This document shows positions 31,142-39,549 of a stretch of 64,000 bases of DNA, one piece after another. Each line of letters starts with the position of its first letter. Within the stretch, counting starts at the first letter, position 1. Below the pieces are notes generated by a model. The model was given only the letters and a program-made list of their open reading frames with translations, searched no databases and was not told the origin of the DNA. The position numbers and the translations under genes were made by a program. The DNA comes from Engelhardtia mirabilis (GTDB lineage: Bacteria; Planctomycetota; UBA1135; GCA-002686595): positions 6,138,001 through 6,202,000 of the forward strand of contig CP036296.1 of assembly GCA_007751255.1 (NCBI GenBank). Reading direction: 5' to 3'.

Positions 31142-33705
31142 CGCGCGCCGCTGCCCTCGATGAGCCACGGGGCCGAGGCGTCGTCCTCGCAGGCGCAGCC
31201 GATGGGCGGGCCCGGGGGAACACGCGGCGCGGCCGGTGCGCGACGGGAGTCGAGCGGCTGGCTGAAGAAGAGCTCGAGGGTGAGCTGCTCGTGCAGGGCC
31301 AGGCCCAGGGTCGATTGGAGTCGGCCGTCGGCCTCGCGCCGCAGCTTCAGCGACGCGAGGGCCGCCTCGCGCACGCCGGCGCTGGTGCGCCGGTCCGCGA
31401 TCAGGTCGAGCAGGCCTTCCAGCAGGCGCTCGCGGGCCGCCTGGTGCACGGCGCGGTCCCAGGCGTCGCCCGCTCCCGCGGGGGCGTTGCCCGGAGCCGG
31501 CCAGCCCCACGCGATCAGGGCCTCCAAGACCCCGCGCGCCCCCGGCTGGTTCGGATCGTCGAGGGACTGGATCAGCGCGCGCTCCAAGCGCTCGCCATCG
31601 AGCAACTCGTCGAGCACGAGGTCGGCGGCCAAGGCTGCCGTGGCCAGGGGATCGACGAGGGTCGTGGACGGGTCGAAGCCTTCCCGCCCGCGCGGCCGGC
31701 CCGGAGCCGGCGGCGGCAGGATCGCGCGTACGCGCGCGGGGAGCTGCAGCGCCTGCGACGAGAGGGCGTCGATCAGTCCGGCCAGGGCCGCGCGCTGGAG
31801 CGTCGAGTCCACGGCCGCGAGCGACGGGGCCGGTGCACCACCGCGCACGCCATGTTCGTAGTCGTAGCCGCCGAGCACCGCCGCCGCCGCGGCGACCTGA
31901 TAGCGGTGGTGCAGGAACAGGGGCACCAGGGCCAACTCGAGGTCCGCGAGGGGCCGACCCGGGCGCAGGGCCCCCTCGCCAAAGCGAGCCAGGGCCGCGG
32001 CGCGCACTTCGAGCGCGTCCGCCAAGGCCTGCACGGCGTCGTTGCCGTCGTCCCAACGGTGCGCGCGCGGATGGACTCCCGCTGAGGCGTCCTCGTCGGT
32101 CAACAGGGCCAAGCCCTGCCGATCCATCTGCGCCATGACCTCGGCCAAGCCTTCGGCCTCCCCGCCGGCCCCGAACTCGCGGTAGCCGTACTCGATCGCG
32201 AGCACGTCCCAGCCTCCCGGGCCGTCGCGATAGGCGTCGGACAGGTCGATCTGGCCGTCCTCGTCCAAGCGCACCCGCGGCGGCGGGTAGTCCATCACCG
32301 ACTCACGCCCGTCGCCGACGCCGCTGGCCGCGAAGTGGTGGCGCAGGCCGAGGGTGTGCCCGATCTCGTGGGCCGCGAGCTGCCGCAGGCGCGCCAGGGC
32401 CATGGCCATCACGCGCTCGTCGCGCCCCTCGCCCGCGTAGGGCGACAGCAACCCCTCGGCGATCAGCACGTCCTGCCGCACGCGCAGGGAGCCGAGGGTC
32501 ACGTGCCCCTTGAGGATCTCGCCACTGCGCGGATCGACGATCGAGTTGCCGTAGCTCCAACCGCGCGTGGAGCGGTGCACCCACTGCACCACGTTGAAGC
32601 GCAGGTCGTGGATGTCGGCGCCCTCCGGCAACAGCTCCGCCTTGAAGCGGCCCTCGAGGCCGGCCTCCGCGAAGGCGCGCTCCCAGAAGCGCGCGCCCTC
32701 GAGCAGGGCCGAGCGCATGGGCTCGGGCGCGCCGCGGTCGATGTAGTAGACGATCGGCGAGCCGTCCGCGGGCAGGCGATGCCGCGCGATGACCTGGACC
32801 TCGGAGGGCTCGTCCGGCGCTGCGTCGAGCTGGACCCAAGTGCGGGTGAAGTAGCCCGAGCGCGGATCGGCCGTCCGCGTCGCCATGGGCACCTCCGGCA
32901 GGGCGCAGAAGCCGTGGCGCACGCGCAGGGTCACCGCGCTCGGGTCGGGCGTGGTGGCGCGCACCTCGGGCCCCGGGTCGTCGCCGGTGAAGGTCAACAG
33001 CACCTCGACGGTCGAGTTGTCGGCGAAGGTTCGCAGGCCGTCGGCCAGGATCGCGCTGCGGTCGCGCGCCAGGCTGAAGGAGCCCTGGCCGGCCCGATCG
33101 AGGGCCTTGGCCACGCCGTGGGCGTCGCGCAGGGCGAGGTCGGTCAGGTCCACCAGCACGCGGCCGTCCTGCTCGGCCACGATCGGCAGGGCCGCGACGA
33201 CGCTCTCCGCGAAGGCCTCGCGCGCGGCGCGCTGCACCTGTTCATCGTCCAGCGCGACCCGCGCGTCGAGGTTGGGCGCGACCAACTGCAGGCTGCGCCC
33301 CGCGCGGCGGGTGACGAGCACGAGATTGGTCCCGATCTGACCGCGGTCGAGGCCCACGTCGTTGGAGCCCAGGCCGCGCACCAGGGCCTCGACGTAGAGC
33401 ATGGGGGCCGCGTCGGACGAGGCCGGAAACTGCGCCAGGAGCAGACCGGCGTCGACGTCGTGGTAGAGGTCCACGAAGCCCTCGCGGCGCTCGAGGCCCG
33501 CGGTGCGCTCGTCGATGGTCGGCAGGGGCGCGGTGGCCCATTCGGGCCGCTCGGGCTCGGCCGCGACTTCCGCCACCTCTTCGAGCGGCGGCGTGGGCAG
33601 GGGCGCGATCGGCGCTTCTTCCTGCCGCGCGGCGGCGGGGGGTCCACCGAACGTGCCGGCGGCGAGCAACAGCGACGATCCGATCCCGAGGCGGCGGAGC
33701 TTCAT
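31138..33705 (-). CDS. Zinc-dependent HExxH metalloprotease, DUF5117/DUF4953-like
   Basis: An 855-residue exported protein. ATG 33705 gives a signal peptide (MKLRRLGIGSSLLLAAGTF). Residues ~60-350 match the front domain of large bacterial DUF5117/DUF4953 proteases: FVDLYHDVDAGLLLAQFP and VYYIDRGAPEPMRSALLEG. The zinc site is HEIGHTLGLRH at residues 446-456 (HExxHxxGxxH, metzincin-type), followed by ESVMDYPPP with a Met-turn-like VMDY. The C-terminal ~350 residues are mostly helical. The enzyme should act in the periplasm or outside; its substrate is unknown. Its start is 49 bp from the divergent DUF3604 gene. Confidence 0.88.
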   Translation of the reverse strand: MKLRRLGIGSSLLLAAGTFGGPPAAARQEEAPIAPLPTPPLEEVAEVAAEPERPEWATAPLPTIDERTAGLERREGFVDLYHDVDAGLLLAQFPASSDAAPMLYVEALVRGLGSNDVGLDRGQIGTNLVLVTRRAGRSLQLVAPNLDARVALDDEQVQRAAREAFAESVVAALPIVAEQDGRVLVDLTDLALRDAHGVAKALDRAGQGSFSLARDRSAILADGLRTFADNSTVEVLLTFTGDDPGPEVRATTPDPSAVTLRVRHGFCALPEVPMATRTADPRSGYFTRTWVQLDAAPDEPSEVQVIARHRLPADGSPIVYYIDRGAPEPMRSALLEGARFWERAFAEAGLEGRFKAELLPEGADIHDLRFNVVQWVHRSTRGWSYGNSIVDPRSGEILKGHVTLGSLRVRQDVLIAEGLLSPYAGEGRDERVMAMALARLRQLAAHEIGHTLGLRHHFAASGVGDGRESVMDYPPPRVRLDEDGQIDLSDAYRDGPGGWDVLAIEYGYREFGAGGEAEGLAEVMAQMDRQGLALLTDEDASAGVHPRAHRWDDGNDAVQALADALEVRAAALARFGEGALRPGRPLADLELALVPLFLHHRYQVAAAAAVLGGYDYEHGVRGGAPAPSLAAVDSTLQRAALAGLIDALSSQALQLPARVRAILPPPAPGRPRGREGFDPSTTLVDPLATAALAADLVLDELLDGERLERALIQSLDDPNQPGARGVLEALIAWGWPAPGNAPAGAGDAWDRAVHQAARERLLEGLLDLIADRRTSAGVREAALASLKLRREADGRLQSTLGLALHEQLTLELFFSQPLDSRRAPAAPRVPPGPPIGCACEDDASAPWLIEGSGAR

Positions 33706-33754
33706 GCCGCCTCTTGTAACCTGGGGCCCTGCGCCAAGCACGGCGCGGCACACC

Positions 33755-35752
33755 ATGGATCGACGCACCCTCGCCCTCGCCCTGCCATTGCTCGCCGCAT
33801 GCGGAGGGAATAGCGCCGACCAGGACTCGGCGACATCGGAAGGGAGCACGGCCGGCGCTGCGGACGAGCAACGCGCGCAGCTCGTCGACTGGCTCGGCTT
33901 CGAGCCCCCTCAGACCGCCAAGCTCGACGTGCTGTACACCCTTTGGGAGGACCAACGCACGCCGCGCTCGCCCGCCGACGGCGCGGGCTCCGCGCGCTTC
34001 GTCGGCCCAGCGCCCGAGGCCGAGGTCGGGCGTCCGGCGCGCTTCGAGTTGGACTACACGGCGGGCCCCTTGGGAGTCGCCGAGGGCGGCGCCATCTACC
34101 TCCAAGCGCCACCCTTCTGGGGTTGGAGCACGCCCCAGGCCGCGGAGCCCGCCGCGCCCGGCTACACCACCTTCGAGTGCGACGCGCAGGACCTGCGCTT
34201 CGAGGCCCGGGCGATCGACACGCAGCTCTTGGTGGCGGTGGTGCGCGGGCGCGACCTGGCCCCCGGTGAAGTGGTCCACATCGTCTACGGCGCCGGGCCC
34301 GCCGGTGTGCGCGTGGATCGCTACGGGGAACGGGACACGCGCCTGTGGCTCGCGGTCGACGGCGACGGCGACGGGGTGCGCGCCCTGGTCGACGACGCGG
34401 AGCTGGCCTTCGACGTGGCGCCCGGCCCGGCCTCGCGGCTGTTGTTGCACCTGCCGGCCACGGCCCATCCGGGCGAGACGATCACGGCGACCCTGGCCGT
34501 GGTCGACGGGACCGGTAGCGATCGCGTGGAGTTCGAGGGCGCGATCGAGGTCGAGGGCCTGCCGGGCGACGAGGCGCCGCGGCGCTTCGAGTTCGGCGCC
34601 AGTGACTCCGCCAGCCGTCGCATCGAAGTCGTCCTGCCCGAGGCGATCTCGACCCTGCGCCTGGTCGCGCGGGTCCTCGACGAGGCGGGCGAGGTCCTGA
34701 CCGAGACCGAGTCCAACCCCTGCCGCGTGAGCCCCGCCAAGCGCGTGTTGTTCTGCGACCTGCAAGGGCATTCGGGCCTCTCCGACGGCACGGGCACGCC
34801 CGACGACTACTACACCTACGCGCGCTACGTGGGCGGGCTCGACGCCGTGGCCTTGACCGACCACGACCGTTGGGGCCTCGAGCCGCTCGAGACCACGCCG
34901 GAGCTGTGGGACACGATCCTGGCCGCCTCGCAGGCCCACGACGAGCCGGGGCGGTTCCTGGCACTGACCGGCTTCGAGTGGACCAGTTGGCTCTTCGGCC
35001 ACCGCCACGTGGTGCACCTGGGTGCGGCGCGACCGCTCCTGTCGGCCTTCGACCGCGACTACGACACGCCGCCGGAGTTGTGGGCGGCTCTCGATGGCAC
35101 CGACTCGCTCTCGATCCCCCACACCCTGGCCGGCGGTCCGGTGGCGGTGGACTGGAGCGCAAAGCCACCGCTCGAGATCGAGCCCGTGGTGGAGTTGGTC
35201 TCGGTCCACGGCTCCAGCGACACGCCCGCCGATCCGCGACGGATCTACTCACCCGTGGACGGGCACTGGTTCGAGGACGTGCTCGGGCGCGGCTACCGCT
35301 ACGGCATCATCGGCAGCGGCGACGGCCACGACGGGCACCCAGGCATGGCGCACCTGTCCGCGCCCTGTGGAGGTTTGGCGGGGATCCTGTCCGAGGACCT
35401 GACCCGCGCCGGCTTGCTTGAAGCTCTGCGCGCGCGGCGTTGCTACGGCACCTCCGGCGCGCGCATCGTGCTGCGCACCAGCCTCGCCAGCCAGCCCATG
35501 GGCGCCCAGATGTCCGCCGCCGACGTGGGGCCCGAGCCGCAGCTCCTGATCGAAGTCTTCGGCACCGCGCCCCTCGAACGCATCGAGATCGTGGACGAAA
35601 CCGGGATCGTCGTCGCCGTCGACGGCGCCAAGGAGCTCGAGCTGCGCGCCCTGGTCCCGATCCCGCCGCCCGCCGCCGGCGGCCTGTTGCGCGTGCGCGT
35701 GCTGCAGACCGACCGGCACATGGCCTGGTCGAGTCCGTACTACTTCGATTGA
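33755..35752 (+). CDS. DUF3604/PHP-domain lipoprotein
   Basis: A 665-residue protein. ATG 33755 yields a lipobox signal (MDRRTLALALPLLAAC). Residues ~20-310 are beta-rich accessory sequence with one calcium-loop-like GDGDGVR. The DUF3604/PHP metal-dependent part begins with FCDLQGHSGLSDGTGTPDDY and YVGGLDAVALTDHDRW, and continues with GFEWTS, SIPHTLAGG, and GIIGSGDGHDGHPG; these His/Asp clusters fit a multi-metal site. Members of DUF3604 are uncharacterised, probably metal-dependent hydrolases. The last 86 bp of the gene lie within a 103-bp sequence that is present again at 39447-39549. Confidence 0.82.
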   Translation: MDRRTLALALPLLAACGGNSADQDSATSEGSTAGAADEQRAQLVDWLGFEPPQTAKLDVLYTLWEDQRTPRSPADGAGSARFVGPAPEAEVGRPARFELDYTAGPLGVAEGGAIYLQAPPFWGWSTPQAAEPAAPGYTTFECDAQDLRFEARAIDTQLLVAVVRGRDLAPGEVVHIVYGAGPAGVRVDRYGERDTRLWLAVDGDGDGVRALVDDAELAFDVAPGPASRLLLHLPATAHPGETITATLAVVDGTGSDRVEFEGAIEVEGLPGDEAPRRFEFGASDSASRRIEVVLPEAISTLRLVARVLDEAGEVLTETESNPCRVSPAKRVLFCDLQGHSGLSDGTGTPDDYYTYARYVGGLDAVALTDHDRWGLEPLETTPELWDTILAASQAHDEPGRFLALTGFEWTSWLFGHRHVVHLGAARPLLSAFDRDYDTPPELWAALDGTDSLSIPHTLAGGPVAVDWSAKPPLEIEPVVELVSVHGSSDTPADPRRIYSPVDGHWFEDVLGRGYRYGIIGSGDGHDGHPGMAHLSAPCGGLAGILSEDLTRAGLLEALRARRCYGTSGARIVLRTSLASQPMGAQMSAADVGPEPQLLIEVFGTAPLERIEIVDETGIVVAVDGAKELELRALVPIPPPAAGGLLRVRVLQTDRHMAWSSPYYFD

Positions 35753-35769
35753 GCGGGGTAGACGCGCGT
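35667..35769. repeat. 103-bp direct repeat, copy 1 (3' end of the DUF3604 gene)
   Basis: Positions 35667-35759 are identical to 39447-39539. After one mismatch (A at 35760, C at 39540) nine more bases match. The copy spans the last codons and stop of the DUF3604 gene and, on the other strand, the last codons and TAG stop of the sigma-fusion gene. This repeat is in direct orientation relative to copy 2 and brackets the LamG gene. Confidence 0.95.
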
Positions 35770-35865
35770 GGCGTGTCGCAGGCCCGGCCGGCGCTCTTCA
35801 GGCCAGCCCCGTGGTCTGGGCCGGCATGAAGTTCTGCGACCAACGGATCGGATCAGAGACCAGGG

Positions 35866-38800
35866 CTACTGCTGTCCGAGCACCACGTCGAGACCGTTGG
35901 TGAGCATGAGTGCTCCACCGACGTCCAGGGAGGCCGCTTGGCTGTAGATCGCAGCACCAACGATCTGACACGAATCGGGGATCTCAACCTGGAACGACAC
36001 GCCGGGATTGGCGCTCAAGATCAGCCGCGACGCCGAGAGGTCGCAGAGCAGCGTTCCCAACGAAGGCAGGGGAACATTGGTCGCGACCGCCGAGACCACG
36101 AGGAAATCGACCACGGCACCAATCTGGAAGCTCGAATGATCGACGACCGGGTCCCAGACGGTTCCGACCACCGGACCCTGGCTCTGACCTATCAGTAGGG
36201 CCGCGGGATTGGGAGGCACCCCGAGGCGGACCACCTCGGAACTCGCCAAGGACGAGACGAGCGTAGTCGAGACAGCCGGAGCAGTTGGAACAGCCTCCCA
36301 GTTGCCAGCCTCGTCCTTCGCCCTAACGGCGAAGCCATAAGTCGTGTCGAGCACGCCTGGATAGCTTGCGGACTGTTCAGCGGTCGTCAGCCAAGGCTCG
36401 AGCGTTCCACCGTCAACACTGACGTACACCCGGTGGAGTTCGATTCCGGACCCGATGTCGGTTGAGCTCCAAGTCAATCCCACCTCGGCGCAGCCCGCGA
36501 TCGTCGGGAGCAGCCCGACGACGGTCTCGGGCGGATCGACATCCAGCGTGTTCGTCCAACTTGGCGTCAGGATTGGCTGGTTCGAGTCGAACGTGATCGA
36601 CGCCACGTTCTGGATGACGGTGCCAGTTACGAGGCCGGCCGCGGGAAGGACGTCGAACAAGACAGCGCCCTCACCGTCCGGGGGCGTCAGGTTGGGGGGC
36701 AAGAACCCGCCGAACGGGTCCTCGGGAGGGAGACCCGTAGCCGGATCTACCGAACGGAATCGCCAGGTGACTTCGCCGCTCGAGGGCTCGAGCTGACCGA
36801 AGACCTGCACCTCCAACGCCGTCGATACGGGTACCTGTAAGGCGAAGGACGTCCCTGCCGGCGGAAGTGCGGCCTGATCTCCGAAGGAGACGGCGCCGAA
36901 TCTGAAACTCGACAGGTCCACGAGGGCGGGATCGAGCGTATCCCGGATGACCACTTCCTTCGCCGGAGCGGTGGCCATGTCGGGGTCGTTCTCGAACTGG
37001 ATGGTGTACCGCAGAGGCTGCGAAGCTGCGACGTACGCCTGCGGCCCCACGCCCTTGGAACCGCCCTTGGCATTGGGGTCCCACGAGTTGATGACTTCGA
37101 TCACGTGGGCCTTCACGTTGGACGAGATATCGAGTGCCGCGATCTGGCCGACCAGCACGTCCCCGTTGAGTCCGAGCAGTTGGCCCAAGCCCTCGACGAG
37201 CCCGCTGGAGTCGTAGTAGCAGACCTCCCCTCCCTGGGTCCCAGGAGCAGTCGTGCAATCGAAAGTGGCGAGTAGCTCCGGCGGCAGCAGGGGGCAGAAC
37301 GTCTGGCCTGCGGGCGACGAGGCCGTGCACGACGAAGTCGAGACGGCCGCGCAGCTCACTGTGGGGTAGAGCAGCTGGAGTGCCAGACCGAGGCAACTGA
37401 TCGAGCTGGGCTGACAGCCGGGGTTGGCGAAGTCGTGCCCATACCAGGGGACGAACTTGGCCGCGAGCTCGGCGACATAGGCCGGCATCTCGGCCTCGGG
37501 TTTCGGCGCAAAGCCGAACATGTGCTGGTAGGTGTAGCTCTGTTCGCCAACAACGTAGGTCCCGTTGGCAGAGAAGGCACTCTGCAGCACCTTGTCGCCC
37601 GCGAGCGACCAGTAGAGGTCCCCATTAGGCGAGAGAATCGCGAGCTGCTGCTCCCAGGTGCCGTCGGGCTTCTGGACCATGAAGAAGTGGAGATACCCGG
37701 GCGAACCGGGATCCCCCGGGCCCACAGGCTTCTGACCTGCGGTGCCGCCGACGCTGCCCGGCAGAGCGGGCAGAGCGGGCAGAGCAGGCAGAGCAGGCAG
37801 AGCGAGGTTGGATTCGGAGACTGCGACTTGGGCGTTCAGCGAATCGAAGAACGACTCGGCGATCGCCGTCTCCAGGGCCACCGCTCCGCTCGCCGGTCCG
37901 ATCAGGCGCAGCTTCACCGCCCTCCCCTCTCCAGCCGCCAGGCGTGGAATCAAGATCGACTCGGTCACGTCCTCGGCAGGCACGACGAAACCCACCTGCT
38001 CCCCAAGCTGGTAGCCCACCCCGCCCGGGATAGTCACGCTGACCACCCCCATGTGGGCATCCGCGTTGCCGCTGTTGCCGTAGGTCAGCCAGAAGTTCTG
38101 CTCGCTCCCAGCGAGAATCTGCCCAAACCCGGAGATGTCGACCCAGAGCTCTGGACCGGTCGACGGCACCACCTCGAATGACATCGGCACCACGAAGACT
38201 ACTTGCCCGCCTTCTTCGACGACGACGTCGCGCAACCCGAGTGGTTGGCCTGCGAGATCGAAGGTTGCTTCGAGCGAGCTCCCAGTCACGCTGACCTCTG
38301 TGGCAGCAGCATAGAGGTCGGGCGCAGACCCCGAAGCGAGGCGTACCTGGGGCAGGAGGGGGATTGAAGGCCCGGAGACGACGACTGTGACGTATTCGCC
38401 TTGACCGCCCTGGCCCGGATGGACTGCCCCCTCGACGCACTTGCCGAGACTGCCAGCGGCGTGGATCGCCGCCACTTCCTCCGATTCCAGTGCGCGGCGG
38501 TACAGCGACACCTCGTCGAGGGATCCGTCGAAGAAGCCGATGTTCTCGGCCTGACCGAGAGTCAGAGGTGCCGAGACCTGAGGAATCGTCGTGCCGACGA
38601 TGGCAGAGCCGGCTGCCACTCCGTCGACGAAGATCGTGAGCTCGATTCCGCGCCGGACGACGGCCAGGTGGTACCACTGACCAACGGTCGGAGTGAAGGG
38701 CACCTGAGGGCTGAACGACGAGGGCGTGGAGGGTCCGTTGATATGAAAGTTGAGGGCTCCTCCGCCGAGCGCGAAGAACCACTTCTCTTGGTTACCCGGG

Positions 38801-39171
38801 CCCTCGTCCTGCCCGATCAGAATGTCACCGGGGTGCCCCACGGACCCACTGCCAGCGGTGTCGAATCTCGCCCACAGCTCGATCGTGAAGTCGTCGCCAC
38901 CGAGGTCCCAGACCGGACTGTCCGGGATGCTGACGAAGTCGTTGGCACCGTCGAAGGACAAGGCGCCCGCTACCAGCCCGGGCACCGGCGTCGGCCCATT
39001 CGCGTGGGCGCCGTCGAGCCCAGCGACGAGATCTTCGGCTCCATCCGTTGAGGTCTCGTCGAGCGGCCACCAGGCGACCGCATTCGTCGGGAGTGGCAGG
39101 CACTCTTGCACCGCGACCGGATAAGAGTGCAAGAACGACGCGAAGGCCATCGCGCACAACAGCTGCAACAT
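35866..39171 (-). CDS. Large secreted protein with LamG, DUF7619-like and fibronectin-like domains
   Basis: An 1101-residue exported protein starting MLQLLCAMAFASFLHS (signal peptide). Residues ~25-220 are a LamG/concanavalin-like domain: WWPLDETSTDGAED, DDFTIELWARFDT, WYHLAVVRRG, GSLDEVSLYRRAL. A beta-rich middle follows, then an (LPA)n linker. Around residues 690-850 is the conserved planctomycete/cyanobacterial module INSWDPNAKGGSKG, YTIQFENDPDMATAP, VVIRDTLDPALVDL (DUF7619-like). After it comes a fibronectin-like repeat (YGFAVRAKDEAGNWEA) and a C-terminal domain. No catalytic site is evident; it is probably a surface adhesin or carbohydrate-binding protein. Base composition and the flanking repeats suggest recent arrival. 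Confidence 0.8.
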   Translation of the reverse strand: MLQLLCAMAFASFLHSYPVAVQECLPLPTNAVAWWPLDETSTDGAEDLVAGLDGAHANGPTPVPGLVAGALSFDGANDFVSIPDSPVWDLGGDDFTIELWARFDTAGSGSVGHPGDILIGQDEGPGNQEKWFFALGGGALNFHINGPSTPSSFSPQVPFTPTVGQWYHLAVVRRGIELTIFVDGVAAGSAIVGTTIPQVSAPLTLGQAENIGFFDGSLDEVSLYRRALESEEVAAIHAAGSLGKCVEGAVHPGQGGQGEYVTVVVSGPSIPLLPQVRLASGSAPDLYAAATEVSVTGSSLEATFDLAGQPLGLRDVVVEEGGQVVFVVPMSFEVVPSTGPELWVDISGFGQILAGSEQNFWLTYGNSGNADAHMGVVSVTIPGGVGYQLGEQVGFVVPAEDVTESILIPRLAAGEGRAVKLRLIGPASGAVALETAIAESFFDSLNAQVAVSESNLALPALPALPALPALPGSVGGTAGQKPVGPGDPGSPGYLHFFMVQKPDGTWEQQLAILSPNGDLYWSLAGDKVLQSAFSANGTYVVGEQSYTYQHMFGFAPKPEAEMPAYVAELAAKFVPWYGHDFANPGCQPSSISCLGLALQLLYPTVSCAAVSTSSCTASSPAGQTFCPLLPPELLATFDCTTAPGTQGGEVCYYDSSGLVEGLGQLLGLNGDVLVGQIAALDISSNVKAHVIEVINSWDPNAKGGSKGVGPQAYVAASQPLRYTIQFENDPDMATAPAKEVVIRDTLDPALVDLSSFRFGAVSFGDQAALPPAGTSFALQVPVSTALEVQVFGQLEPSSGEVTWRFRSVDPATGLPPEDPFGGFLPPNLTPPDGEGAVLFDVLPAAGLVTGTVIQNVASITFDSNQPILTPSWTNTLDVDPPETVVGLLPTIAGCAEVGLTWSSTDIGSGIELHRVYVSVDGGTLEPWLTTAEQSASYPGVLDTTYGFAVRAKDEAGNWEAVPTAPAVSTTLVSSLASSEVVRLGVPPNPAALLIGQSQGPVVGTVWDPVVDHSSFQIGAVVDFLVVSAVATNVPLPSLGTLLCDLSASRLILSANPGVSFQVEIPDSCQIVGAAIYSQAASLDVGGALMLTNGLDVVLGQQ
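37761..37805. repeat. Short 9-bp tandem repeat encoding an LPA/LPG linker
   Basis: Five units of GCAGAGCGG/GCAGAGCAG run in tandem within the LamG gene. On the coding strand they specify repeated Leu-Pro-Ala, a stiff linker between the beta-rich middle and the next domain. Unit number could vary between strains. Confidence 0.85.
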
Positions 39172-39446
39172 GAGTATCTCCAGGCTTCTTCGGGGCGGTC
39201 GAATGACCGGACTCAAGGTCTCGAGCGACCCTAGCCGAGTCCTCGGGAGACCGCAACTCGGCCAGTCCTGACCAACCGGACGACGGAGCGCCGACTCACA
39301 AGGACAGGCCCCCGGACTTGCGCCTGGCCCGTGGGGCGTCCCAGAAGGGCGCAGGCCAGCGGCCCGCCCGCCGCCGCGATACTCGCCGATCGCTCCGACG
39401 CTCGCACGGGGGGGGGGGCGAGGTGCGACCCATGCCCCCAGGGCCG
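39172..39446. other. Upstream region of the LamG gene with an 11-G tract
   Basis: With copy 2 of the repeat, this makes 348 bp without a gene. It should contain the LamG gene promoter, which I cannot identify with confidence. The notable feature is a run of 11 G at 39408-39418, about 240 bp upstream of the start codon. Apparent open frames here are short and Arg/Pro-rich. Confidence 0.5.
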
Positions 39447-39549
39447 CGCCCGCCGCCGGCGGCCTGTTGCGCGTGCGCGTGCTGCAGACCGACCGGCACA
39501 TGGCCTGGTCGAGTCCGTACTACTTCGATTGAGCGGGGTCGACGCGCGT
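39447..39549. repeat. 103-bp direct repeat, copy 2 (3' end of the sigma-fusion gene)
   Basis: Second copy of the sequence at 35667-35769. On the minus strand it carries the true end of the sigma-fusion gene (codons for RVDPAQSK and TAG at 39520). On the plus strand it is a dead fragment of the DUF3604 3' end, including its stop codon at 39530-39532, no longer attached to a gene. Confidence 0.95.

Larger units (their letters stand above)
35770..39446. mobile_element. Candidate inserted segment bounded by 103-bp direct repeats
   Basis: The 3.68 kb between the two repeat copies holds one gene and visibly lower GC: sampled 60-bp lines run about 58-70 % (several near 60 %), against roughly 70-80 % in flanking genes. 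Joining the repeats would restore two genes meeting tail to tail with overlapping stops. No transposase, integrase or terminal inverted repeat is visible, so the mechanism is unknown; the label reflects an inferred insertion. Confidence 0.5.

Noticed and set aside
35667..39549. Classical insertion sequence or integrative element around the LamG gene
   Set aside because: No transposase, integrase or terminal inverted repeats are present, and a 103-bp duplication is too long for known target duplications. Kept only as an insertion of unknown mechanism.
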